Assembly: GCF_000949385.2 (NCBI RefSeq)
Contig: NZ_JYKO02000001.1
Location: 638,161 to 702,160 of the forward strand
From: Pseudomonas sp. LFM046
Lineage (GTDB): Bacteria; Pseudomonadota; Gammaproteobacteria; Pseudomonadales; Pseudomonadaceae
Length of the DNA stretch: 64,000 bases
Direction: 5' to 3'
The notes under the pieces are model-generated. The model was not told the origin of the DNA, did no database searches, and saw only the letters and a list, made by a program, of their open reading frames with translations. The stretch's first letter is position 1; the number at the start of each line of letters is the position of its first letter. A program made the translations under genes and the position numbers. Shown in pieces: positions 8,905 to 17,396 of the stretch.

Positions 8905-9549
8905 ATGGCCTACCGCACCACCGCATCCAGAATCGACCGCGACCAGACGCTGCGCAGCCACATTCTCGACTGCGCACATGCGCGGGTGGTCGAGGGTGGT
9001 TTCGCCGCGCTGACCATGCAGGCCCTGGCCGAGGACGCCGGAATCGCCACCGGCAGCCTGTATCGCCATTTCGGTAACAAGGGCGAACTGGCCGCGGAGG
9101 TCTTCGCCCGAGCCAGCCAGCTGGAAGTGGATAGTCTTGCCGAAGTGCTGCGCGGCTCTGGTCCGGCGACCGAGCGGCTGGCGCGCGGCTTGCGCCGGTT
9201 CGCCGCACGGGCCTGGTACAGCCAGCGGCTGGCCTTCGCCCTGATCGCCGAGCCGGTGGACCCCGAAGTGGACGAACAGCGCCTGCGCTACCGCGAAGCC
9301 TATGCCGAACTGTTCTGCCGACTGCTGGAAGAGGGCCAGGGCAGCGGTGAATTCCAGGTCCCGTCCATTTCCCTGACCGCAGCCTGCCTGGTGGGCGCCA
9401 TCGCCGAATCCCTGGTCGGCCCGCTGTCGCCCCCGGCCCGCGCGGCCAGCCAGGCGCCGGGCACTCTCGAAGCGGTCTGCGCCAATCTCGTTTCCTTCTG
9501 CCTGCGCGCCCTCGGCGCCAGCCAACCTGCCCACGGAGACCTGCGATGA
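8905..9549 (+). CDS. TetR-family transcriptional regulator
   Basis: 214 residues. A TetR helix-turn-helix fills roughly residues 15-60 (LDCAHARVVEGGFAALTMQA, then AGIATGSLYRHFGNKGEL); the rest is an all-helical ligand-binding domain. The ATG at 8905 sits immediately after a palindromic operator, so autoregulation is likely. Its stop overlaps the start of the acyl-CoA dehydrogenase gene (ATGA, 9546-9549), making that gene the obvious target. The ligand is unknown; an acyl-CoA or fatty acid would fit the neighbour. Confidence 0.93.
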   Translation: MAYRTTASRIDRDQTLRSHILDCAHARVVEGGFAALTMQALAEDAGIATGSLYRHFGNKGELAAEVFARASQLEVDSLAEVLRGSGPATERLARGLRRFAARAWYSQRLAFALIAEPVDPEVDEQRLRYREAYAELFCRLLEEGQGSGEFQVPSISLTAACLVGAIAESLVGPLSPPARAASQAPGTLEAVCANLVSFCLRALGASQPAHGDLR

Positions 9550-11195
9550 GCCTGCACGAGTTCGCCGAAACCCATGAAGTCTTCAATCAGGTGCCGCCAC
9601 TGGATGGCGCCAACCTTTACCGCGTCGACCTGCCGCTGCAGGAGTGGGTGCGCCGTTACCAGGGCGGCTGGGCTGAGCAGCGCCTCGACACTTACGGCGC
9701 CCTGGCCGGTGGCCCGCTGATGGCGGCCGGCTTCCTTGCCAACGAGAACAAACCGGTATTCAAGAGCCACGACCGCTACGGCCACCGCATCGACCTGGTG
9801 GAGTTTCACCCGTCCTATCACGAGCTGATGCGCGCCTCCATCGAGCACGGCATCCCTTCCATGCCCTGGACCGACCCGCGCGCCGGCGCCCAGGTGGCCC
9901 GCGCCGGCATGAGCTACCTGCACAGCCAGGCCGAAGCCGGCACCGGCTGCCCGCTGACCATGACCTTCGCCAGTGTGCCGGCCCTGCGGTTGCAGCCGGA
10001 CCTCGCCGAGAAGTGGCTGCCGAAGATCCTCGCCACCGAGTACGACCCGCGCAATGTGCCCATGGAGCAGAAGACCGGGGTCACCATCGGCATGGCCATG
10101 ACCGAGAAGCAGGGCGGCACCGACGTGCGCGCCAACACCACCCGCGCCCATCCGGTGGGCATCCCCGGACCGGGCCAGGCGTACGAGTTGGTTGGTCATA
10201 AATGGTTCTGCTCGGCGCCCATGTGCGATGCCTTCCTCACCCTGGCGTACACCGACAAGGGGCTGTCGTGCTTCCTCCTGCCGCGTCACCGCCCGGATGG
10301 CACGCGCAATGAGTTCTACATCCAGCGCCTGAAGAACAAGCTGGGCAACTGGTCCAACGCTTCCAGCGAAGTGGAATATCGCGGGGCGCTGGCCTGGATG
10401 GTGGGCGAGGAAGGGCGCGGCGTGCCGACCATCATCGAGATGGTGGCGCTGACCCGATTCGATTGCATGATCGGCTCCAGCGCCCTGATGCGTCAGGCCC
10501 TGACCCAGGCCGCCCACCACTGCGCCCACCGCAAGGTCGGTGGCCGGGTGCTGGCCGCGCAGCCGCTGATGCAGAACGTCCTGGCCGACCTGGCCCTGGA
10601 AAGCGAGGCCGCCCTGGCGCTAACCCTGCGCATGGGGAACGCCCTGGACAATGCTCACGACGAGCAGGAGGACAAGTTCGCCCGCCTGGTCACCGCCGTG
10701 GGCAAGTACTGGATCTGCAAGCGCGCGCCGGCAATGATCAACGAGGCCGCCGAATGCCTCGGCGGCGCCGGCTACGTGGAGGACACCATCCTGCCGCGCC
10801 TCTACCGCGAGGCTCCGGTGAACTCCACCTGGGAAGGTTCCGGCAATGTGCAATGTCTGGATGTACTGCGCGCCCTGTCCAAGGAGCCCGGCGTGCTCGA
10901 TGCCCTGTTCGCTGAATTGGGTGATGGCCACGGCGATGCGCGTCTGGCGACCTTCATCGGCAACCTGAAGAAGGGCTTCGCCGACACCGCCGACATCCAG
11001 TACCGCGCTCGCCAGCTCACCGAGGACGTGGCCGTGGCGCTGCAGGCCAAGCTGCTGCTGGAAGCCGGCAATGCCACCGTCGCCGATGCCTTCATCGGCA
11101 GCCGCCTGGGCGGCCATGGCCGCGTCTACGGCACCCTGCCGCGCGGCGCCGACGTCGAGGCCCTCGTCGCGCGCTCCACGCCCCACCTCGCCTGA
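9546..11195 (+). CDS. AidB-like acyl-CoA dehydrogenase
   Basis: 549-residue flavoprotein of the AidB branch of acyl-CoA dehydrogenases (E. coli AidB is of similar length). Signs are the N-terminal EVFNQVPPLDGANLY, the FAD-binding stretch GMAMTEKQGGTDVRANTT, KWFCSAPMCDAFL, the base region ARLVTAVGKYWICKRAP, and ECLGGAGYVEDTILPRLYRE. AidB binds DNA and protects against alkylation in E. coli; a role in acyl-CoA or isovaleryl-CoA oxidation is equally possible here. It is translationally coupled to the TetR gene. A strong stem-loop follows the stop codon. Confidence 0.92.
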   Translation: MSLHEFAETHEVFNQVPPLDGANLYRVDLPLQEWVRRYQGGWAEQRLDTYGALAGGPLMAAGFLANENKPVFKSHDRYGHRIDLVEFHPSYHELMRASIEHGIPSMPWTDPRAGAQVARAGMSYLHSQAEAGTGCPLTMTFASVPALRLQPDLAEKWLPKILATEYDPRNVPMEQKTGVTIGMAMTEKQGGTDVRANTTRAHPVGIPGPGQAYELVGHKWFCSAPMCDAFLTLAYTDKGLSCFLLPRHRPDGTRNEFYIQRLKNKLGNWSNASSEVEYRGALAWMVGEEGRGVPTIIEMVALTRFDCMIGSSALMRQALTQAAHHCAHRKVGGRVLAAQPLMQNVLADLALESEAALALTLRMGNALDNAHDEQEDKFARLVTAVGKYWICKRAPAMINEAAECLGGAGYVEDTILPRLYREAPVNSTWEGSGNVQCLDVLRALSKEPGVLDALFAELGDGHGDARLATFIGNLKKGFADTADIQYRARQLTEDVAVALQAKLLLEAGNATVADAFIGSRLGGHGRVYGTLPRGADVEALVARSTPHLA

Positions 11196-11206
11196 ATCCA
11201 GGCTCG

Positions 11207-11231
11207 ACCACCCGCCCGAACGGCGGGTGGT
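11207..11231 (+). terminator. Stem-loop after the AidB-like gene
   Basis: A 10-bp GC-rich stem (ACCACCCGCC/GGCGGGTGGT) with the 5-nt loop CGAAC lies 12 bp after the acyl-CoA dehydrogenase stop. No U-tract follows, so it is either a Rho-assisted or processing-type 3' end rather than a textbook intrinsic terminator. Confidence 0.5.
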
Positions 11232-11313
11232 GCAAGCGGTGCCCAACCTGCTGAATCGTTCTATGCCTTTGCTTGTCCAAGCAGGCAAGATAGGTCCAGA
11301 GCGACTAGACAGG

Positions 11314-12795
11314 ATGCCGACCGTGAGCCTCGAACCGACCGATTTTGTGATTGCCGAAACCGCCGAGGAAGCCGTCGATCGCCTCGCCGAGCTACACAGG
11401 CAGGCCACCGGTGCCCTCAGCCACGCACTGAAGCGCTACATCAAGGAACGCATCGAGCCGGACGCTGGAGAGCGGGCGCTGTTCCGTTATCCGCTGCTGC
11501 GCATCACCTACCGCTGCCAGGGCGAGGTGCCGTCCACCACCCGCGCCTTCGCCAAGATCCAGGTGCCGGGCAACTACAGCGTCACCGTCACCCACCCGGA
11601 TGCTTTCCGCACCTATCTGCTGGAGCAACTGCGGCCGCTGATGCACGACTTCACCGTACTGGTGGAGGTAGGCCCCAGCCAGCAGAACATTCCGTATCCC
11701 TACGTGGTGGAGCAGGGCGATGAACTCGCCGGTTCCGGGGTGACTGCCGCCGAGCTGGCGCGGGTGTTCCCCAGCACCGACCTCTCCGCCGCCACCGACG
11801 GCGTGGCCGACGGCCTCTATGAATGGGAGAACGCCGACCCGCTGCCCCTGGCGCTGTTCGACGCCGCGCGGGTGGATTTTTCCCTGCGCCGCCTGGTGCA
11901 CTACACCGGCAGCGACTGGCGCCACGTGCAGCCCTGGATCCTGCTGACCAACTATCACCGCTACGTCGACCAGTTCATCCGTCACGGCATCGACCAGCTG
12001 CGGGAGGACCCGCGCTTCGTGCGCATGGTGCTGCCGGGCAATGTGGTGGTGGAGCGGGGCATGGACGAAGGCGAGATGCAGGCCATCGTCGACGGCGTGG
12101 TCTGGCATCGCTACCAGATGCCGGCCTACCACCTGATCGCCGCCGACGGCCATGGGGTGACGCTGGTGAACATCGGCGTCGGACCGTCCAATGCCAAGAA
12201 CATTACCGACCACCTGGCCGTGCTGCGGCCGCACTGCTGGCTAATGATCGGCCACTGCGGCGGCCTGCGGCAGTCCCAGACCATCGGCGACTACGTGCTG
12301 GCCCATGCCTACATGCGCCGCGACGGCATTCTCGACCGGGTGCTGCCGCCCAACATCCCGCTGCCAGCCCTGGCCGAAGTGCAGCAGGCGCTGCAGGAGG
12401 CCGCCGCCCAGGTCACGGGTGAGCGGGGCGAAGACCTCAAGCGCCGGCTGCGCACGGGCACCGTGCTCACCTACGACGACCGCAACTGGGAGCTGCGCTG
12501 GGCCCAGGAGCGACCGCTGATCAACCTGTCGCGGGCGGTGGCGGTGGATATGGAAAGCGGTACGGTGGCGGCCCAGGGCTATCGCCTGCGGGTGCCCTAC
12601 GGCACCTTGCTGTGCGTTTCCGACAAGCCGCTGCACAGCGAGATCAAGCTGCCCGGCTCGGCCAGTGCCTTCTACCAGCGTGCCGTCAGCCAACATCTGC
12701 GTATTGGCATCGCTGCCCTAGACCTGCTGCGCACCCAGCTCAACGCGCTGCACTCGCGCAAGCTGCGCAGCTTCGACGAGCCGCCATTCCGCTAG
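11314..12795 (+). CDS. amn: AMP nucleosidase
   Basis: 493-residue enzyme that hydrolyses AMP to adenine and ribose 5-phosphate. It begins MPTVSLEPTDFVIAETAEEA with the AMP-nucleosidase N-terminal domain. The nucleoside phosphorylase fold follows: GVTLVNIGVGPSNAKNITDH, LMIGHCGGLRQSQTIGDYVL, VAVDMESGTVAAQGYR and LCVSDKPLHSEIKLPGSA. Length and motifs match Pseudomonas Amn. ATG 11314 is chosen over a longer open frame because it starts the conserved domain. A Rho-independent terminator lies 40 bp after the stop. Confidence 0.96.
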   Translation: MPTVSLEPTDFVIAETAEEAVDRLAELHRQATGALSHALKRYIKERIEPDAGERALFRYPLLRITYRCQGEVPSTTRAFAKIQVPGNYSVTVTHPDAFRTYLLEQLRPLMHDFTVLVEVGPSQQNIPYPYVVEQGDELAGSGVTAAELARVFPSTDLSAATDGVADGLYEWENADPLPLALFDAARVDFSLRRLVHYTGSDWRHVQPWILLTNYHRYVDQFIRHGIDQLREDPRFVRMVLPGNVVVERGMDEGEMQAIVDGVVWHRYQMPAYHLIAADGHGVTLVNIGVGPSNAKNITDHLAVLRPHCWLMIGHCGGLRQSQTIGDYVLAHAYMRRDGILDRVLPPNIPLPALAEVQQALQEAAAQVTGERGEDLKRRLRTGTVLTYDDRNWELRWAQERPLINLSRAVAVDMESGTVAAQGYRLRVPYGTLLCVSDKPLHSEIKLPGSASAFYQRAVSQHLRIGIAALDLLRTQLNALHSRKLRSFDEPPFR

Positions 12796-12835
12796 TTGGC
12801 GCACCCTACGGGCATGCACCGCGAGGGGATGGATG

Positions 12836-12860
12836 GGGCCGCACGATGCGGCCCTTTTTT
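12836..12860 (+). terminator. Rho-independent terminator of amn
   Basis: GGGCCGCA/TGCGGCCC stem with a 3-nt loop, followed by six T. The T-run overlaps the stop codon (TAA, 12859-12861) of the convergent MBL-fold gene, so the two units end head to head. Confidence 0.9.
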
Positions 12861-13908
12861 ATTGTCGCGCCATAGGTGGAATCAACCACTGATACCCCGG
12901 CGTCGGCACGCGAAAGCGGTCCGCGTCCACCTGCCAGTCCGTCAGCGCTTTCGCCAGGTCACGGGGCGGGGCGAACTGGCCTTCGTCAGTGAGGTTGAAG
13001 GTGCCGAAGTGGATCGCCAGGCTGTGCTGCGACTCCAGTTGCTGATGGGCCTGCACCGCGTCGTCCGGATTCATGTGGTTGTCGCGCATGAACCAGCGCG
13101 GCGCGTAGGCGCCAATGGGCAGGGCGGCGAAGCGCATCGGGCCGAAGCGCTCGCGGATCAGGCGGAATTCCGGCCCCAGTCCGGTATCGCCGGGAAAAAG
13201 GAAAGGGCCGTCCGGTGATTCGATCACGAAACCCATCCACAGGGTCTCGTTGGTGTCGCTGCGGGTCCGCGCCGACCAGTGCTGCACCGGCACCGCGTGG
13301 AGCCTCAGCCCGCCAGGCAGCGGCAGTTCCTGCCACCAGTCCAGCTCGACCACCTTCTTGAAGCCGGTTTCGCGGATCAGCACACCATTGCCCAGCCCGC
13401 TCACCACGGTGGCCAGCGGGAATCGCTCCACCAGGGCGCGCAGGCTCTCCACGTCCAGGTGGTCGTAGTGGTTGTGGCTGACCAGGATCAGGTCGATGGG
13501 CGGTAGCTGGTCGAGGCCAAGCCCCGGCTGCTGGTGGCGTTTCGGGCCGACGAAGCTGAACGGGCTGACCCGCTGCGACCAGACCGGATCGGTGACGATG
13601 TTCAGTCCGCGATGCTGGATCAGCAGGGTGGCGTGATTGATGTAGGTGACGCGCAATTCGTCGCCTTCCACCCGCGTCGGCACGGTGGGTGGCACTTTCG
13701 GGCCGGGCTGGTCGATCCAGGCTGCTTGCTTCTCGCGGCTGAACTGCCAGCGGAGGAAGGCGCGCAGGTCCTTGTGGGGCTTGGGTTCGACGTTGTGGAA
13801 GCGGCGGCCATCGAAGTTGGCCGACTGCGGCCCCCGGTAGGGCGAGCGATGGAAACCGGCGAGGGTCATCAGGCTGATCAGCCAGGTGGGGCGCAGGGCA
13901 CGCGGCAT
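12859..13908 (-). CDS. MBL-fold metallohydrolase (NAPE-PLD-like)
   Basis: 349 residues. The metallo-beta-lactamase zinc motif HNHYDH is at 145-150, later metal ligands are in [12 protein letters not shown], and [13 protein letters not shown] lies near the C-terminus. The fold and surrounding residues ([21 protein letters not shown]) resemble the bacterial group annotated as N-acyl-phosphatidylethanolamine phospholipase D-like or YfhI-type hydrolases. The substrate cannot be read from sequence. The N-terminus has a short hydrophobic patch but no convincing signal peptide. It is divergent from the pseudouridine synthase. Confidence 0.88.
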   Translation of the reverse strand: MPRALRPTWLISLMTLAGFHRSPYRGPQSANFDGRRFHNVEPKPHKDLRAFLRWQFSREKQAAWIDQPGPKVPPTVPTRVEGDELRVTYINHATLLIQHRGLNIVTDPVWSQRVSPFSFVGPKRHQQPGLGLDQLPPIDLILVSHNHYDHLDVESLRALVERFPLATVVSGLGNGVLIRETGFKKVVELDWWQELPLPGGLRLHAVPVQHWSARTRSDTNETLWMGFVIESPDGPFLFPGDTGLGPEFRLIRERFGPMRFAALPIGAYAPRWFMRDNHMNPDDAVQAHQQLESQHSLAIHFGTFNLTDEGQFAPPRDLAKALTDWQVDADRFRVPTPGYQWLIPPMARQ

Positions 13909-13986
13909 GGCGTTCTCTCTTGCGACAGGAGGGCAGTCAACCTAGCATGCCTCTCCCATTCCCTTACCGCCAATCCGTTTCCAGGC

Positions 13987-14619
13987 ATGTCGCGTCCACC
14001 TCGTCCCGCCCGTCCCGCCAATCGCCGCCCTGGCCCGGCCGCGCCACGCCGTGTGGCCAAGGCCCCACCGGCCGAGCCGCGGCTGGTGCTGTTCAACAAA
14101 CCCTTCGACGTGCTGACCCAGTTCAGCGACGGCGAAGGCCGGGCGACCCTCAAGGATTACATCCCCATTCCCGGCATCTATCCCGCCGGGCGCCTGGACC
14201 GTGACAGCGAGGGCCTGCTCCTGTTGACCAACGATGGCCGCCTGCAGGCGCGCATCGCGGATCCGAAGCACAAGCTGGCGAAGACCTATTGGGTGCAGGT
14301 GGAAGGTGAGCCGAGCGAGGAACAGCTTCAGCGGCTGCGCGAAGGCGTTGAATTGAACGACGGTCCGACCCTGCCGGCCGAGGCACGGATGCTGGAAGAG
14401 CCCCAGTTGTGGGAGCGCGACCCGCCGGTGCGTTTCCGCAAGAGCGTGCCGACGGCGTGGATCGAACTGGTGATTCGCGAGGGGCGCAATCGTCAGGTCA
14501 GGCGCATGACAGCCGCAGTGGGCTTGCCCACATTACGTCTGGTGCGGGTGCGCATCGGCCCCTGGAGCCTCGACGGGCTGGGGCTCGGAGAGTATCGGGA
14601 AGTGCCGGCCCGGCTCTGA
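13987..14619 (+). CDS. rluE: RluE-type 23S rRNA pseudouridine synthase
   Basis: 210 residues of the RsuA/RluB/E/F family without an S4 domain. A basic, proline-rich N-terminal tail (1-30) precedes the catalytic domain [14 protein letters not shown]. The motif [17 protein letters not shown] contains the catalytic aspartate D71, and [10 protein letters not shown] is the usual C-terminal motif. E. coli RluE modifies U2457 of 23S rRNA; the same site is assumed here. The ATG at 13987 is the only in-frame Met before the domain. Confidence 0.92.
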   Translation: MSRPPRPARPANRRPGPAAPRRVAKAPPAEPRLVLFNKPFDVLTQFSDGEGRATLKDYIPIPGIYPAGRLDRDSEGLLLLTNDGRLQARIADPKHKLAKTYWVQVEGEPSEEQLQRLREGVELNDGPTLPAEARMLEEPQLWERDPPVRFRKSVPTAWIELVIREGRNRQVRRMTAAVGLPTLRLVRVRIGPWSLDGLGLGEYREVPARL

Positions 14620-14639
14620 ACCGGGCAGGTGGAGGATGC

Positions 14640-14843
14640 TCAGAAGCCTTCGAGGCCGCCGATCACCAGCGTCTTGATCACGAAGCCGAGCACGCCCAGG
14701 CCCAGGGCGAGGAACAGGATCATGGTGCCGAAGCGGCCGGCCTTGGACTTCTTGGCCAGGTCCCAGACGATGAAGGCCATGAAGGCCACCAGGGCGGCGA
14801 TCATCGCCGTCATCATCAACTCTTCGAATTTTTCCGGGCTCAT
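14640..14843 (-). CDS. DUF2788 small membrane protein
   Basis: 67 residues with two transmembrane helices (TAMIAALVAFMAFIVWDL and TMILFLALGLGVLGFVIKTL) separated by the basic loop AKKSKAGRFG, the layout I associate with DUF2788. Function is unknown. The ATG at 14843 is chosen because GAGG lies about 7 nt upstream; the frame extends four codons further. It faces rluE convergently. Confidence 0.82.
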   Translation of the reverse strand: MSPEKFEELMMTAMIAALVAFMAFIVWDLAKKSKAGRFGTMILFLALGLGVLGFVIKTLVIGGLEGF

Positions 14844-14982
14844 TGCATACCTCAAGGGCTGAATACAGGCTGCACCAGCACGGCCGGAGGCCGGGCGGAA
14901 GGCGGGCGGTGCGCTTGTAATTCCGTGAGCCGGAGGGGCTCTTTATGAGGCGGGCCACGCGGGGGTACAGCAAAGCGCGGCG

Positions 14983-14988
14983 ATTATA
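14983..14988 (-). promoter_or_regulatory. Possible -10 element for the DUF2788 gene
   Basis: A perfect TATAAT on the minus strand lies 140 bp upstream of the DUF2788 start and just after the lrp-type gene. No clear TTGACA sits 16-18 bp before it. The match could be chance, but such A/T hexamers are rare in this GC-rich sequence. Confidence 0.35.
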
Positions 14989-15017
14989 CGCCAAGGCGGT
15001 CGCCGCGCGAGGTCCAT

Positions 15018-15497
15018 TCAGCTGCGTAGATGGCCCAGCGGCAGCTCGGTGCTGCTCAGCACCTGATTGAGCACGAAGCTCGATCGCACGCTGGTGACAC
15101 CTTCGATGCGGGTCAGTTGGCCCAGCAGGAACTGCTGGTAGTGGTCCATGTCCGGCACCACCACCTTCAGCTGGTAGTCCGCTTCCATACCGGTGACCAG
15201 GCTGCACTCCAGCACCTCGGGGCACTGGCGGATCACTTCCTGGAAATGCTCGAAGCGCTCCGGCGTGTGCCGGTCCATACCGATCAGCACGTAGGCGGTG
15301 AGGCTCAGCCCCAGCTTCTTGCGGTCCAGAAGGGCTACCTGGCGGATGATGTAGCCATCGTCTTCCAGTTGCTTGACCCGGCGCGAACAGGGCGAGGGCG
15401 ACAGGCCAATGCGCTCGGCCAGCTCCTGGTTGGAGATGCGGGCATCGCGCTGCAGTTCGGCGAGGATCTTCAGGTCGTAGCGATCGAGTTTTTCCAT
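15018..15497 (-). CDS. Lrp/AsnC-family transcriptional regulator
   Basis: 159 residues. The N-terminal winged HTH (LDRYDLKILAELQRDARISN, LAERIGLSPSPCSRRVKQLE) is followed by an AsnC ligand/oligomerisation domain (about 70-150, including the ECSLVTGMEADYQLKVVV segment). The SPSPCSRRV recognition helix is typical of Lrp-type regulators near amino-acid transport or catabolism genes. No target gene is adjacent in the same direction. The region just upstream on the opposite strand holds an sRNA candidate, a possible divergent target. Confidence 0.93.
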   Translation of the reverse strand: MEKLDRYDLKILAELQRDARISNQELAERIGLSPSPCSRRVKQLEDDGYIIRQVALLDRKKLGLSLTAYVLIGMDRHTPERFEHFQEVIRQCPEVLECSLVTGMEADYQLKVVVPDMDHYQQFLLGQLTRIEGVTSVRSSFVLNQVLSSTELPLGHLRS

Positions 15498-15610
15498 TGT
15501 GGCCGTCTTGCTTTAACTGGATTGCGCTGAATAATGCTGTGTTAGTGATTAATTGCGCAAGTGGTGTTCTGGTGAGCAATCTTCGCAATCATTCGTCGCG
15601 TCGTTCGCCG

Positions 15611-15816
15611 TAAGATTTCTCTCAGTTTCAAGGCCCGGACAGCAAGTCCACCCGACCCGCCCAATCAGGTGCGTCGGCGCCGCCGATCCAACCGGTTCGA
15701 GCAGGCACCCGGGTCCGCTCTGCCCAATCAGGCAGGCGATGAATGCAGCGACACGATCGCCAGCATCGGACGAATTTCCCCGAAGGGGGCTCCAATGGAT
15801 GGGGCCCCCTTTTTTC
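15611..15816 (+). ncRNA. Candidate small RNA divergent from the Lrp-type gene
   Basis: No convincing protein frame lies between 15498 and 15850, yet the stretch is densely structured. A TAAGAT -10-like hexamer at 15611-15616 would start a transcript near 15623. It would contain the hairpin GGAC-AGCAA-GTCC (15637-15649), long-range pairing GACCCG/CGGGTC (15654-15659, 15710-15715), the hairpin TCGGC-GCC-GCCGA (15674-15686) and two copies of GCCCAATCAGG (15659-15669, 15722-15732). The second copy forms the stem-loop TGCC-CAATCA-GGCA. A textbook terminator ends it. Expected length is about 190 nt. No downstream gene is on this strand, so it is a free-standing RNA rather than a leader. I do not recognise a named family. 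Confidence 0.5.
15785..15816 (+). terminator. Rho-independent terminator of the sRNA candidate
   Basis: GGGGGCTCCA/TGGGGCCCCC stem (one T-G pair) with loop ATGGA, followed by TTTTTTC. The T-run is only on the plus strand, so it does not serve the convergent fieF-type gene and implies rightward transcription through this otherwise gene-free region. Confidence 0.88.
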
Positions 15817-15850
15817 TTGCCCGGAGAAAAGTAATGCGGTCGGGATGAGA

Positions 15851-16738
15851 CTAGTCGTGCCTGACCACTTCGCTGGGGTCGGCATGCACCAGCACTTCGG
15901 CGCGCGGGTATTGCGCCGTGATGGCTGCGGCGGCCTGCTCGCAGAGGGTGTGGGCGCGGGACAAGGGCAGTTCGCCGGGCAGTTCCAGGTGCAGCTGAAC
16001 ATACCAGTGGCTGCCGGAGATCCGCGTGCGCAGGTCATGGGCGCCGAGCACGCCGGGCACGGTGCAGGCCAGGCGATGCATGTCGGCACTGATCTCCGGC
16101 GAGAGTTCCTCGTCCATCAGCACCGACACCGACTCCCGGGCAATGCCGAAGGCGCTCCAGAGGATGTAGCCGGCGATGCCCAGGCCGAACAGCCCGTCGG
16201 CCTGCTGCCAACCCAGGCTGGCCAGCACCAGGGCGAGGAGGATGCCGCTGTTCAGCAGCAGGTCGGAGCGGTAGTGCAGCGAATCCGCGCGAATGGCGGT
16301 GGAGCCGGTGGCGTGGATCACCCGGCGTTGCAGCATCAGCAGGCCCGCGGTCAGCAGCAGCGACAGCAGCATCACCCCGATGCCCAGCATCTCGGCACCT
16401 AGAGGCTGCGGGTCCTGCAGGCGCTGGAAGGCCTGGACCGCCACCAGCACGGCGCTGACGCCGATGAACAGTGCCTGGGCCAGTCCTGCCAGGGCCTCCG
16501 CCTTGCCATGGCCATAGCGGTGGTCCTCATCCGCCGGTTTCAGTGCGTAGTGCACCGCCAGCAGATTGAGGAACGACGCGGCGCTGTCCAGCAGCGAGTC
16601 GGTAAGGCCCGCCAGCAGGCTGACCGAGCCGCTCATGGACCAGGCCACGGCCTTGGCGACCACGAGGATGATGGCAACGGTCAGCGAGGCGCGGGTGGCC
16701 AGGCGCAGCAGCTGCGCGTGCTCTCGGGACGAGGTCAT
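15851..16738 (-). CDS. fieF: Cation diffusion facilitator, FieF/YiiP type
   Basis: 295-residue CDF proton antiporter for divalent cations (Zn, Fe, Cd in E. coli FieF). Six membrane helices occupy about 12-220. The transport-site residues are all present: D47 and D51 in LTDSLLDSAAS, H155 and D159 in ADSLHYRSD. The cytosolic metal-binding dimer domain follows (GAHDLRTRISGSHWYVQLHL and VLVHADPSEV). Start at 16738 gives the usual length. No metal-responsive operator is apparent. Confidence 0.94.
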   Translation of the reverse strand: MTSSREHAQLLRLATRASLTVAIILVVAKAVAWSMSGSVSLLAGLTDSLLDSAASFLNLLAVHYALKPADEDHRYGHGKAEALAGLAQALFIGVSAVLVAVQAFQRLQDPQPLGAEMLGIGVMLLSLLLTAGLLMLQRRVIHATGSTAIRADSLHYRSDLLLNSGILLALVLASLGWQQADGLFGLGIAGYILWSAFGIARESVSVLMDEELSPEISADMHRLACTVPGVLGAHDLRTRISGSHWYVQLHLELPGELPLSRAHTLCEQAAAAITAQYPRAEVLVHADPSEVVRHD

Positions 16739-16849
16739 GCCAGCTCCGGTCTGTGCGGGACAGAGGCCGAAGCCGGCAAAGCGGCGGGAATCTGGCCGCA
16801 GCGAACGGGGGCGGCGTGACGCGCCGCGTGCCGGGCCAGGGCGGCCATG

Positions 16850-17269
16850 TCAGGCCGCCGGACGCAGGCCGTAGGCGGCCAGTTGCTGCAGGTTGCCACT
16901 GCGCTGGAGCAGTTGCGGGTTGTCCAGCGGCAGGTCGTGGCCGGTTTCGCGGGCGATGATGGACTTCAGGCGCACCGGGTCCACCTTGCCGTCGGCGGTA
17001 ACGGCATCGCGCAGGGCTTCAGGCGAGACCTGCGCGGTCTTGCCTTCGGGCAGGTAGATGGCGCCGGTGGCGAAGTCGACGGCGAAAGCGATCAGGCCGG
17101 GAATCACATAGAAGAGGATGCCGATGGCATCCAGGCCGGCCACCACCGGATCGATCTTGCCTTCGATCTGGCCGCGCCGGTCCGGGTAGAGGATGGAGCC
17201 GCAAGCGGTCAGTTGGGTGAGGAGGGCAGCGGCAACGGCGCCGCCGATCAACCGGGAAGCAATGCGCAT
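16850..17269 (-). CDS. Small outer-membrane-type lipoprotein
   Basis: 139 residues. Signal peptide II with lipobox LTAC near residue 23 (MRIASRLIGGAVAAALLTQLTACGS), then one or two hydrophobic stretches (AIGILFYVIPGLIAFAVDFATGAIYL) and a polar C-terminal region. The residue after the lipidated Cys is Gly, which does not favour inner-membrane retention. Function is unknown; some Pseudomonas homologues have carried a doubtful polyribonucleotide nucleotidyltransferase label. ATG 17269 is used because it gives the clean signal; six codons are open upstream. Divergent from hrpB. Confidence 0.85.
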   Translation of the reverse strand: MRIASRLIGGAVAAALLTQLTACGSILYPDRRGQIEGKIDPVVAGLDAIGILFYVIPGLIAFAVDFATGAIYLPEGKTAQVSPEALRDAVTADGKVDPVRLKSIIARETGHDLPLDNPQLLQRSGNLQQLAAYGLRPAA

Positions 17270-17396
17270 GAAGATCTCCTTGATCAAAAGTCGCGACTAT
17301 ACCAAGCCCACTGTTGCAATACCGCCTGGCATAGCTAAGACCCGGGCTAGGAACCGGCGGTTCGCCGTTATACTTGCGCGCCTGCCTGGAGTGCCC

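Noticed and set aside
15611-15816. 6S RNA, SRP RNA, RsmY/RsmZ, or a guanidine-type riboswitch
   Set aside because: None of the conserved sequences I know for these is present, and no plus-strand gene follows for a riboswitch to control.
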